Below are positions 20,334 to 28,098 of a DNA stretch of 64,000 nucleotides, piece by piece. The stretch is from Streptomyces varsoviensis. GTDB taxonomy: Bacteria > Actinomycetota > Actinomycetes > Streptomycetales > Streptomycetaceae. Location: assembly GCF_000718635.1 (NCBI RefSeq), contig NZ_JOBF01000033.1, positions 62,001 through 126,000 on the forward strand. The letters are read 5' to 3'. Position 1 is the stretch's first letter. Each line of letters opens with the position of its first letter. Both the position numbers and the translations under genes were made by a program. The notes below the pieces were generated by a model that saw nothing but the letters and a program-made list of their open reading frames with translations, was not told the DNA's origin and did no database searches.

Positions 20334-21595
20334 CACGCCGCCGCGGCCGACGACGAGACCGCCTTCGCCCAGAGGCTCAGCGCCTCGTCGATCTGCTCGG
20401 CGCTCACCACGAGCGCCGGGATCATGCGGATGACATTGCCGTGCACCCCGCAGGACAGCAGAAGGAGGCCGAGGTCGGAGGCGGCGCGCTGGGCGCGCTG
20501 GGCGGCCTCCGGGTCGGGGGAGCCGTCGGGCCGGCAGAACTCACTGCCGGCCATCAGCCCCAGCGCCCGTACGTCCGCGATGGCCGGGGCGTCCGCGGCG
20601 ATCCTCCGCAGCCCGTCCGCGAGCCGCCGCCCCTGCTCGGCGGCGTTCGCCACCAGCCGCTCCTCGCGGATGACGTCGAGCGTCGCGAGGGCCGCCGCGC
20701 ACGCCACGGCGTTGCCGCCGTACGTACCGCCCTGCGACCCCGGCCTGGCCTTGGCCATCAGCGCGGCGGGCGCGGCGATCGCCGAGAGCGGGAAGCCGCT
20801 CGCCAGCCCCTTGGCCGTGGTCAGGATGTCGGGGACGAGTCCGTCGCTGTACTGGTGCGCCCAGAACTTCCCGGTCCGGCCGAACCCGGTCTGGATCTCG
20901 TCGAACACCAGCAGAATCCCGTGCCGGTCCGCGCGTTCCCGAAGTCCCGTCAGGAACCCCGCGGGCGCGGGCACATACCCGCCCTCGCCCAGTACCGGCT
21001 CGACGAACATCGCGGCCGTCTCCTCCGGCGCGCTGACCGTCGCCAGCACCCGGTCCAGCCCGCGCAGGGCGTGCTCGACGGCCTCCTCCTCGCTCAGTCC
21101 GAGCCGGAAGGCGTCCGGGAACGGGGCCACCGCGACGCCCGGCATCACCGGGCCGATGGCGGCGCGGAAGCGGTGCCCCGCCGTCGTCATGGCCGCCGCG
21201 CCCATGGTGCGGCCGTGGAACGAGCCGTCGAAGACGATCACGTTCTGCCGGCCGGTGGCGTGCCGCGCGAGCCGCAGCGCCGCCTCCACCGCCTCGCTGC
21301 CGGAGCTCATGTAGAACAGCGAGTCCAGACCGGGCGGCAGCACCTCGCCCAGCCGCTCGCTGAGCGTCAGCAACTGGTCGTGCAGCACCGTCGTGTACTG
21401 CCCGTGGATCAGCCGGCCCGCCTGTCGCTGTACGGCCTCGACCACGCGGGGGTGGCAGTGGCCCGTGTTGGTGACACCGACACCGGAGGTGAAGTCGAGA
21501 TAGCGCCGGTCGTCGGCGTCGAAGAGATACATCCCCTCACCCCGCGTGGCGACGACGGGGGTGGCCTGCTTGAGCATGGGCGAGAGCTGGGACAT
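20333..21595 (-). CDS. class III PLP-dependent aminotransferase
   Basis: A 420-residue aminotransferase of fold type I, class III (acetylornithine/4-aminobutyrate type, typically acting on non-alpha amino groups and aldehydes). The phosphate-site SSGSEAVEAALRLAR, FDGSFHGRTMGA, the cofactor-ring aspartate in LLVFDEIQTGFGRTG (D232) and the Schiff-base lysine K262 in TTAKGLASGFPLS are all present, and length is normal. The ATG at 21595 follows GAAGGTGA; the open frame continues upstream to a TTG at 21700 as a Pro/Val-rich stretch with a TTA codon and poor codon bias, so that start is rejected. By position it is the natural partner of the NRPS reductase: transamination of the released aldehyde to an amine. 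Confidence 0.9.
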   Translation of the reverse strand: MSQLSPMLKQATPVVATRGEGMYLFDADDRRYLDFTSGVGVTNTGHCHPRVVEAVQRQAGRLIHGQYTTVLHDQLLTLSERLGEVLPPGLDSLFYMSSGSEAVEAALRLARHATGRQNVIVFDGSFHGRTMGAAAMTTAGHRFRAAIGPVMPGVAVAPFPDAFRLGLSEEEAVEHALRGLDRVLATVSAPEETAAMFVEPVLGEGGYVPAPAGFLTGLRERADRHGILLVFDEIQTGFGRTGKFWAHQYSDGLVPDILTTAKGLASGFPLSAIAAPAALMAKARPGSQGGTYGGNAVACAAALATLDVIREERLVANAAEQGRRLADGLRRIAADAPAIADVRALGLMAGSEFCRPDGSPDPEAAQRAQRAASDLGLLLLSCGVHGNVIRMIPALVVSAEQIDEALSLWAKAVSSSAAAA

Positions 21596-21761
21596 GGCTT
21601 CACCTTCTGTTGGAACGGGTGGAACGGGAGAGTCGGATAAGAGGGAGGGAGGGGAGGGAATGGAGGGAACGGGCGGGACGGTGGGAACGGGCGGGCTCAA
21701 CAGGTCGGTGGTCCTCCGGTCGCTGCGGTCATCGGGGGAATGGCTTCTCCGGTCGTCGCGG
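21596..21761 (-). repeat. spacer with duplicated 23-base unit and GGAACGGG repeats
   Basis: Between the NRPS stop and the aminotransferase start lie two copies of CTCCGGTCGCTGCGGTCATC-like sequence (21714-21736 and 21747-21769, two mismatches), the second overlapping the NRPS end. A purine-rich run with repeated GGAACGGG units follows. On the minus strand each copy carries ATGACCGC, giving only a 22-codon open frame that I do not call a gene. Confidence 0.6.
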
Positions 21762-24700
21762 TCATCGGGTCAACTGCGGGGCCGGCGCCGACGCGGGCAG
21801 GAAGCCGACGGTCGCCGCCCAGGTCAGGGCCGCGGACCACCACCGCGCGCTCGGCTCCGCGAACCGTACGCCGAGCCGGTCGAGTACGGACGTCGTCCAC
21901 GCGCTGTCCACGGCGACGTTCCGGTCGCCGAGCTGGAACCAAGTCGACGCCAGCCGGGCCGTCATCGGATCGTCCCGCTCGGCGCGGGCCAGCGCCGCCG
22001 CGAACGTGTCGTCGTCCGTCAGGCTGATCGGATAGCCGTGCTCGATCATCCAGTCCACCAGCTCGTCGTGGGCCACCGTGTGCGGCGTCTCGACGTGGTA
22101 GACGCCCGGCGCCGCGTGCGGATGGGCCGCGATCGCCGCGATCCCCGCCGCCACCGTGTCGACATGGGAGAACTCGAAGGTCGTCGACGGCCGGCTCGGC
22201 GCCGCCCCGGCCAGGATGTAGCCGCGGACGGTCTGGTAGATCCGATTGTCCTGGACGTTGCGCTGGAACGCGCCGGTGCGGCTGTGCGCCGCTATGTGGC
22301 CGCTGCGGTGGATATATGCCTGACGCCCCGTCAAGGCCCAGGCGCGTACGGTCTCCTCGGCCCGGAACTTCGCCCTCTCGTACGGCGTACGGAAGACCTG
22401 ACCAATCCTCAGGTCCGCCTCGCTGAACCGGCGTACGGGCCCGTCGACGCCGCCGGACACGGCGAGCGTGGACACGTGGTGGAAGCGCGCCGCGGGGGCC
22501 TCGGCGTCGATCCACGCCAGCAGCCGCCGGACCGCGAGGTTGTTGGTCCGCTCCAGCTCCGTGGGCGAGGCCACCAGGCGCGTGTCCGCGGCGGCGTGCA
22601 CGACGACCTGGGCCTCCCGGGCCCGGGCGAGCCCGGCGGGGGACAGGCCCAGGCCCTCCCGGTCGATGTCGCCCGCGATCACGTCGACGCCCCTGGTGCC
22701 GGCGGCACCGCCGAGCCGCCGGACCGCCGCCGCGTCGCTCTCGCCCCGCACCAGACAGGTGACCCGCGCGCCGCGTTCGGCCAGTTCGGTGAGCAGGTGA
22801 CCGCCGAGATAGCCGGTGGCCCCGGTGAGCAGCGCGTGGACCGGCTCCCGCACGACGCGCCATCGACCGCGGGGCGCGGGGGCGCCGGTGTGCAGCAACT
22901 GCCCCGACGTCGACACCGCCGCCCGCGCGTACGGGGCGGGCGCGGCGTCCGCCGCGGCGGCCACGGTCCGGGCGAACCCGGCGAAGACCCGCTCCGCGTT
23001 CTCGTGGGACAGCCGGGGCCACGCGTACACGAGGTCCGTCACCAGCCTGCCGCCCACGACGCGGGCGGTGAGGCGGACGCGGTAGAGCGTGTCCCCCGTG
23101 GTGCAGCGGGCCGAACCGGCCTGCTCGTCCGCCACCGACCAGCCCAGCGACGGCTCGTCGGGCAGCCGGAACGTACCGAGGTAGTTGAACGCCACCTCGG
23201 GGCGGATGCCGTCGACGTCCATCGGCAGTTGCGCGGCCCGGTGCAGGCGCTCCTCCGCCTCCCGAATCCGCCGTTCCCCGCTCCGGTCGCCGGGGGCGTC
23301 GAGGGCCACCCACTTCACGGCGGTGAACCAGCCGACCGTGTCCAGATACCGGCCGGCGTCGGGGACGGTGCGCGGCGCGCTCGTGCCGTGCGCGTCCGGG
23401 CCGCGTCCGTTCGTGCCCGGCCCGCTTGTGCCCTGCGCGGCCGGGGGGTGTCCGTTCGTGTTCGGCCCGCTCGTACCGCGTCCGTGCGTGTCCCGTCCGT
23501 GCGTCTCCACCTCCACGCCGAGACTGGGCTGCCCGCTCCAATCCGCCATGGCGTCGGCGAACGCCGACAGCAGGACCGCTTCGAGCCGCTGCGCACGCCC
23601 GTGCCGGGCCACCAGCCGTTCGGTCGCCCGCTCGTCGAGCGTCCAGGTGAGCGTCGCCGGTTCGGCGTCGCCCGTCGGGTCGTCCACGGGCAGCAGCGGG
23701 GCGACCGCGCCGTGCACGGCGGCGGTGTCCGGCGGCGACGCGGCGGCCCACTCGTAGAAGTCGGCCGTCGGCGGCAGCTCCGCCGGGGCGCCGGCCAGCT
23801 CGGCGCGGTACGCGGCGGCGAGGTCGTCCAGCAGGATGCGCCAGGACAGCCCGTCGACGACGAGGTGGTGAGCGATCACCGCGAGCCGGTCCTCGACACC
23901 GGGCCCGCCCGCGAAGAGATGGACGCGCAGCAGCCGCCCGGCCTCCGGGTCCAGGCTGCGGTGCAGCTCGGTGCAGAGGCTGCGCACCGTCTCGGCGACG
24001 GCGGCGGGGCCCGTCGGCCGGATCGAGGAGTGGGAGACCACGTCCAGGTCGGCCACCGGGCGCGGTTCCCCCGGACCGCCCGGGCCGACCGGCTGCCGCA
24101 GCGCCGGATGGCGGCCCAGGACCGCCGCGAGCGCCGCCGACAGGGCGCGCGGGTCGACCCGTACGGCACAGCGCAGCACGACGGACTGGTTCCAGTGCCG
24201 CGGTTCGTCCACCGGCTGCCGGAACAGCCACCGCTGCGCGGGCGCGAGCCGCCGACGCCGCTCGGCGGTCGCCGCGACCGCGCGCGGCCGGGGGTGGTCG
24301 GGGGCCGCGAGCGCCGCCGCCGACAGGAGGGCCGGGGTCGGGTGCTCGTAGAAGTCCTCGAACGCGACCCGGTGGCCGCGCCGGCGCAGGAACGCGATCG
24401 TGCGCATCGCGAGGATCGAGTCCCCGCCCAGGCTCAGCACGTCTGCGTGCGCGTCGACGACGGGCAGCCCGAGGGCCTCCGCCCACAGCTCGGCTATGGC
24501 ACGGGTCAACGGTTCCTCGGCCCGGCCCGTCGGCCGCGGGTCCGGGACCGACTCGGGGCCTGCGGCCGGCAGGCCGGTGACCGCAGCCGGTGCCGTGTCC
24601 GTTCCCGATCCGGGGCCCGTTGCCGTCTCCGGTCCCGTGCCCGCCGTTCCTGGTTCCGCTCCCGCTGTCGGCGCCGGCTCCGGGGCGGTCCCCCCGGCCC

Positions 24701-26336
24701 GTACATCGTGCGCCGTCCCGTCCTGGCCCGCGCCGCCCTGCCCCGCGGCGTTCTGACCCACCACGCCCCGGCCCGCGCCGCCCAGCTCCGTACCTCCCCG
24801 TCCCGCCCCGCGCGCCCGGGTCGCGATGAGGTCCGTCACGACCGTGGCGAGGCGCTCCCGGTCGAGCTTGCCGTTCGGCCCGTACGGGAAGTGCGGCACG
24901 GCGAGGATCGGCTGCGGCACCGAGTAGCCGGGCAGCCGGTCGCGGAGGTACGAGCCGAGCGCGGCGATCGTCGCGGCCTCCTCGTGCCCCTCGGACAGCC
25001 GTACCGCGGCCAGCAGTTGACGGCCCGTCGGCGTGTCGCGGACGATCACCGCGGACTGGGCGACGCCGGGGAACCGCTCGACGGCGTGCTCGATCTCGAC
25101 GGGGTCGACGCGGTAGCCGCGGACCTTGACCTGCCGGTCGGACCGGCCGACGAAGACGAGGTTGCCGTCCGGGCGGCGACGGCACACGTCGCCCGTCCGG
25201 TACACCCAGGCCCCGTCGCGCTGGATGAAACTGCGCGCCGTTTCCTCCGGCCGGCCGAAGTAGCCCGCGCTGACGCCCCGGCCGCCGATGTGCAGCTCGC
25301 CCTCCGGGCCCGCGGGCACCAGGCGCAGCTCCGTCTCGCCGATCGCGGTCCCGATGGGCACCGTCGGTTCGTCCGCGGGCAGTTCGGCAGCCGAGGAGGC
25401 GAGGAAACAGGTGGCGCCGACCGTCGTCTCGGTCGGTCCGTAGTGGTTGGCGACGCGCGCCGCGACCCCCTGCTGGAGGAGGCCCGCGGCGAGCGCGCGC
25501 GGCAGCGGCTCGCCGCCGAGCAGCACGGTGTCCAGGGCCGGGGCGTCGCCCGGGCGGCCCGGCAGCAGCGCCGTCAGGTGCGACGGCGTCGTCTTGAGCA
25601 CGGACACGCCCGCCGCGCGCAGCGTGGCCCAGAAGGACTCCGGGTCGCGCGCCCGGTCGTCCGGCACGACGTGCACCGAACCGGCGGTCGCGAGCGCGAG
25701 CAGCCATGCCGTGTGGCCGAGGTCGGCCGCCAGCGTGGTGACGTGGGCGACGCACGGCGCGTCGGCGTCGGTGAGCCCCAGCCGGTCGCGGAGCCCCTGC
25801 GCGTAGTGCACCGTGTTGGCGTGGGTGACCGCGACGGCCTTCGGCTCCCCGCGCGACCCCGATGTGAAGGAGAGGTACGCGATGTCCGCCGGCCGGCAGC
25901 GGTCGGCGGCGGGCGACTCCACCGGGGCGGAGACGGCCAGCGCGTCGATGTCGAGCACCTCGGTCCCGTACGGCTCGGGCGCCCGGATCGCCGGGGTGGT
26001 GGTGAGCGCGCAGCGCGCCTCGACCGACGCCAGCCGCCGCAGCACGTCGGCCGCGCTCCACCCCGCGTCGACGAGCACCGCCGCGGCGCCCGAGCGCAGC
26101 ACCCCGTACAGCAGGGCGCACATCCTGGCGTCCCTGGCCCCGAACAATGCCACGCGGTCGCCACGCCCGACGCCGAGGCCGCTCAGCCGGGCCGCGACAT
26201 GGCCCGCCACGACATCGAGCGACCGGTAGTCGAACGTGCGGTCGCCGTCGCTCAGGGCGGGGCGGTCCGGGTGGCCCGCGGCGTTGCGGATGAGCAGGTC
26301 GGACAGCGATGCGGTGGATCGAAGGGCAGACGTCAT
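21762..26336 (-). CDS. single-module NRPS: adenylation - PCP - epimerisation - terminal reductase
   Basis: A 1524-residue non-ribosomal peptide synthetase. The adenylation domain (about 10-500) has FTSGSRGEPKAV, NHYGPTETT, GYRVDPVEIE and the catalytic K490. The carrier domain (605-680) has the phosphopantetheine serine S640 in LSLGGDSILAM. The next domain is an epimerase, not a condensation domain: LAPAQRWLFRQ, HHLVVDGLSWRILLDDL (H823/H824), DTVGWFTAVKW and AFNYLGTF are epimerase motifs. The end (1168-1524) is an NAD(P)H-dependent thioester reductase with LLTGATGYLGGHLL and YERAK. No condensation domain exists. Predicted product: a D-amino aldehyde. The A-PCP linker (505-605) and an insertion in the epimerase (945-990) are low-complexity repeats. 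ATG at 26336 follows GGAGG and overlaps the upstream stop (ATGA). Confidence 0.9.
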   Translation of the reverse strand: MTSALRSTASLSDLLIRNAAGHPDRPALSDGDRTFDYRSLDVVAGHVAARLSGLGVGRGDRVALFGARDARMCALLYGVLRSGAAAVLVDAGWSAADVLRRLASVEARCALTTTPAIRAPEPYGTEVLDIDALAVSAPVESPAADRCRPADIAYLSFTSGSRGEPKAVAVTHANTVHYAQGLRDRLGLTDADAPCVAHVTTLAADLGHTAWLLALATAGSVHVVPDDRARDPESFWATLRAAGVSVLKTTPSHLTALLPGRPGDAPALDTVLLGGEPLPRALAAGLLQQGVAARVANHYGPTETTVGATCFLASSAAELPADEPTVPIGTAIGETELRLVPAGPEGELHIGGRGVSAGYFGRPEETARSFIQRDGAWVYRTGDVCRRRPDGNLVFVGRSDRQVKVRGYRVDPVEIEHAVERFPGVAQSAVIVRDTPTGRQLLAAVRLSEGHEEAATIAALGSYLRDRLPGYSVPQPILAVPHFPYGPNGKLDRERLATVVTDLIATRARGAGRGGTELGGAGRGVVGQNAAGQGGAGQDGTAHDVRAGGTAPEPAPTAGAEPGTAGTGPETATGPGSGTDTAPAAVTGLPAAGPESVPDPRPTGRAEEPLTRAIAELWAEALGLPVVDAHADVLSLGGDSILAMRTIAFLRRRGHRVAFEDFYEHPTPALLSAAALAAPDHPRPRAVAATAERRRRLAPAQRWLFRQPVDEPRHWNQSVVLRCAVRVDPRALSAALAAVLGRHPALRQPVGPGGPGEPRPVADLDVVSHSSIRPTGPAAVAETVRSLCTELHRSLDPEAGRLLRVHLFAGGPGVEDRLAVIAHHLVVDGLSWRILLDDLAAAYRAELAGAPAELPPTADFYEWAAASPPDTAAVHGAVAPLLPVDDPTGDAEPATLTWTLDERATERLVARHGRAQRLEAVLLSAFADAMADWSGQPSLGVEVETHGRDTHGRGTSGPNTNGHPPAAQGTSGPGTNGRGPDAHGTSAPRTVPDAGRYLDTVGWFTAVKWVALDAPGDRSGERRIREAEERLHRAAQLPMDVDGIRPEVAFNYLGTFRLPDEPSLGWSVADEQAGSARCTTGDTLYRVRLTARVVGGRLVTDLVYAWPRLSHENAERVFAGFARTVAAAADAAPAPYARAAVSTSGQLLHTGAPAPRGRWRVVREPVHALLTGATGYLGGHLLTELAERGARVTCLVRGESDAAAVRRLGGAAGTRGVDVIAGDIDREGLGLSPAGLARAREAQVVVHAAADTRLVASPTELERTNNLAVRRLLAWIDAEAPAARFHHVSTLAVSGGVDGPVRRFSEADLRIGQVFRTPYERAKFRAEETVRAWALTGRQAYIHRSGHIAAHSRTGAFQRNVQDNRIYQTVRGYILAGAAPSRPSTTFEFSHVDTVAAGIAAIAAHPHAAPGVYHVETPHTVAHDELVDWMIEHGYPISLTDDDTFAAALARAERDDPMTARLASTWFQLGDRNVAVDSAWTTSVLDRLGVRFAEPSARWWSAALTWAATVGFLPASAPAPQLTR

Positions 26337-26884
26337 GTTCGTTGGCCTCCGGTTGTGGCACGCGACGAGATGTCTCCGGCGATGAAGGCGGTCAGCTCCT
26401 CGCCGGCCGGGAGGCGGCCGGACAGCTCCCACGCGACCATGCGGTGCAGCCCGTCGAGGTGGATGAAGCCGTCGCCGACGCGCACGTCCGCGTAGTGGTC
26501 ATGCGGTACCGGGCGGGTGCTGAGGTAGAGCGAGGTGAACGCGGAGTCCCGGAAGAGGTCGAGCTTCGCCGTGCACACCGGATTGCCCCCGGCCCACTCC
26601 GTCCCCCGCGCCCGGACGATCCGCGCGGCCTGGCCGACGGTGAGCCCCGTACGCGGCACCATCTCGTACGCGCCGCCCTCGCTCAGGTGCCAGGGCAGCA
26701 TGACGTCGAGGACGTCCGCGCGGCACAGCCGGACCTCCGACCAGCGGCCGAAGCTCTTGTCGGCCAACTCCAGGCAGTTCTCCGTGTCCTGATTGGTGTT
26801 TCCCTGGTGCTGCCTGGCGACGGGGTGCTCCCGCCGGAATTCCCGCTGCACCTCGTCGAAGGTGACTGAACTGACGAACCGCAT
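26333..26884 (-). CDS. ParB-like small protein of unknown function
   Basis: A 183-residue protein that I cannot place in a named family. The end of the sequence, VRVGDGFIHLDGLHRMVAWEL, resembles the D-G-x-H-R core of ParB/sulfiredoxin-like domains, which bind nucleotides, and the earlier LTVGQAARIVRARGTEWAGG fits the same fold. Such proteins appear in some biosynthetic clusters as kinase-like or accessory enzymes, so a catalytic role on a serine-like or nucleotide substrate is possible but unproven. ATG at 26884 has AGAAGGGG upstream. Its stop overlaps the NRPS start by four bases, so the two are translationally coupled. Tandem 14-base repeats (26909-26922, 26927-26940) sit in the 87-base gap upstream. 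Confidence 0.65.
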   Translation of the reverse strand: MRFVSSVTFDEVQREFRREHPVARQHQGNTNQDTENCLELADKSFGRWSEVRLCRADVLDVMLPWHLSEGGAYEMVPRTGLTVGQAARIVRARGTEWAGGNPVCTAKLDLFRDSAFTSLYLSTRPVPHDHYADVRVGDGFIHLDGLHRMVAWELSGRLPAGEELTAFIAGDISSRATTGGQRT

Positions 26885-26971
26885 GCGCGATGCCCCTTCT
26901 CATGGTGAGTCGGCTCCTGATACCGGGTCGGCTCCTCATAATGAGCCCGGCCCCCGTTCCGAGCCGGCTTC

Positions 26972-27772
26972 TCATAGCGATTCGGCGTACTCGGTGAAGT
27001 GCCGCTCCGCGAACAGCTCCGGCCACCGGCCGCCGCCGAGGCCGAGGTCCCGCGCCCGGGCGAGCATCCCCCGCCAGTAGGGCTTCACGGGCCGCCACCG
27101 GGCACCGGTCTGGCAGTACGACGCGTCGACGAAGTAGCGGGGGCGGGCCGCCTCGTCGGGGCCCGGCACGGGCCTGCGGGCGTGCAGCAGAGCCGAGTTG
27201 ACGAGCACGGTCGAGCCCGGCGGCAGGCTGTCGATCTCGACCTCGCCGGGCAGTTCGGCCGTGCCGAGGTGGGCCAGCGCGGACTTGCTCCGGGGCTCGC
27301 GGTGCGAGCCGGGCAGCACGGTGAGGTTGCCTATCGTGCCGTCCAGGCCGCCGATGTAGTGCAGCGTGTGCACCATCAGCAGCGAGGGGTCCCCGTCGTC
27401 GTTGGGTTCGTAGTCGTGGTGCCACGGCTTGCCGGCCATTCCGGGATTGTGCCGGTCGCTGTGCAGATGATGGAAGACGAATGAGCTTCCGATGAGTTCC
27501 CGCAGCACGCCCAGCAATGGCTCATAGGTCAGGAGTTCGCCGTGGGCGGGCAGCTCCAACTCCAGGAACGGCAGTAAATCGTCGGGGGAGGGGTCGACAC
27601 AGGCGGCAATGGAGCGGGCGCGCAGTCCGTCGTCCACCCAGTGGTCCACCTCGACCGTGAGGCGATCCCGTAGCGACTCGGGCAGCAAGCCGGGGAGAAC
27701 GAGGTATCCCGACTCCGCGAACTGCTCCCGGCGCGTCAGGACGGTCCCGCTGTCCTTGTATATCGGTGGCAT
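26972..27772 (-). CDS. phytanoyl-CoA dioxygenase (PhyH)-family oxygenase
   Basis: A 266-residue Fe(II)/2-oxoglutarate oxygenase of the PhyH type. Counting from the ATG at 27772, the metal ligands are H118-x-D120 in KPWHHDYEPND and H197 in SALLHARRPV. The 2-oxoglutarate arginine is in ARPRYFVDASY. It also shows the conserved YLVLPGLLPESL start, FHHLHSDRHNP and LTVLPGSHREPRS. Members hydroxylate fatty acyl, amino acid or natural-product substrates. A GTG at 27784 is an alternative start; GAGAGGG upstream is slightly better spaced for the ATG. It is the first gene after the 326-base gap following the exporter, and so may be the first gene of the NRPS operon. Confidence 0.87.
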   Translation of the reverse strand: MPPIYKDSGTVLTRREQFAESGYLVLPGLLPESLRDRLTVEVDHWVDDGLRARSIAACVDPSPDDLLPFLELELPAHGELLTYEPLLGVLRELIGSSFVFHHLHSDRHNPGMAGKPWHHDYEPNDDGDPSLLMVHTLHYIGGLDGTIGNLTVLPGSHREPRSKSALAHLGTAELPGEVEIDSLPPGSTVLVNSALLHARRPVPGPDEAARPRYFVDASYCQTGARWRPVKPYWRGMLARARDLGLGGGRWPELFAERHFTEYAESL

Positions 27773-28098
27773 GTGGGCATTCACACCCTCTCACGTGACG
27801 ATCTCGTCGTGAACGTGTCTTGCAAGTGGCCGGTTTTCATGGGGTTTCCATGGGACGAACCCGGTTCAATGACTCTTCGATACCGCTCGGTAGCTTCACT
27901 GGAATGCGGGGAGAACGGCTTGTTGCGGGCCGGACAGGTGCCGGGGCGGCCGCGGCGATTCCGTACCGGCCGGGCCGGTGCGGGCCGGTACAGGCCGGTG
28001 GGGATTCCGTGCCAATCGACTGTGAGCGGCATGGGCGGGGTTCGGGTCAAGGTTCTGGTCAAGCTTTGGGAAATTCGCGGCGGCGGCATACCGGGCCC
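27773..28098 (-). other. 326-base gap, probable leader/promoter of the NRPS operon
   Basis: No gene is supported. The half nearest the PhyH start is lower in GC (for example ATGAAAACC around 27840) and is the best place for an operon promoter, but no clear -10/-35 pair is visible. Two minus-strand open frames, of 68 and 102 codons, cross it; their codon bias is that of background DNA. The exporter end carries three imperfect copies of ATGAGGGCCCGGT at 28084-28120. Confidence 0.45.

Noticed and set aside
21596..21700. Upstream extension of the aminotransferase to a TTG at 21700
   Set aside because: The extension is a repetitive Pro/Val stretch containing TTA and poor codon bias; ATG 21595 has a good ribosome-binding site.
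23900..24250. Reading the third NRPS domain as a condensation domain
   Set aside because: The GLSWRILLDDL, VGWFT and FNYLG motifs and the position after the carrier are those of an epimerase.
21546..26495. 1649-codon plus-strand open frame opposite the NRPS
   Set aside because: Arg/Gly/Pro-rich with no motif, antisense to a fully recognisable NRPS.
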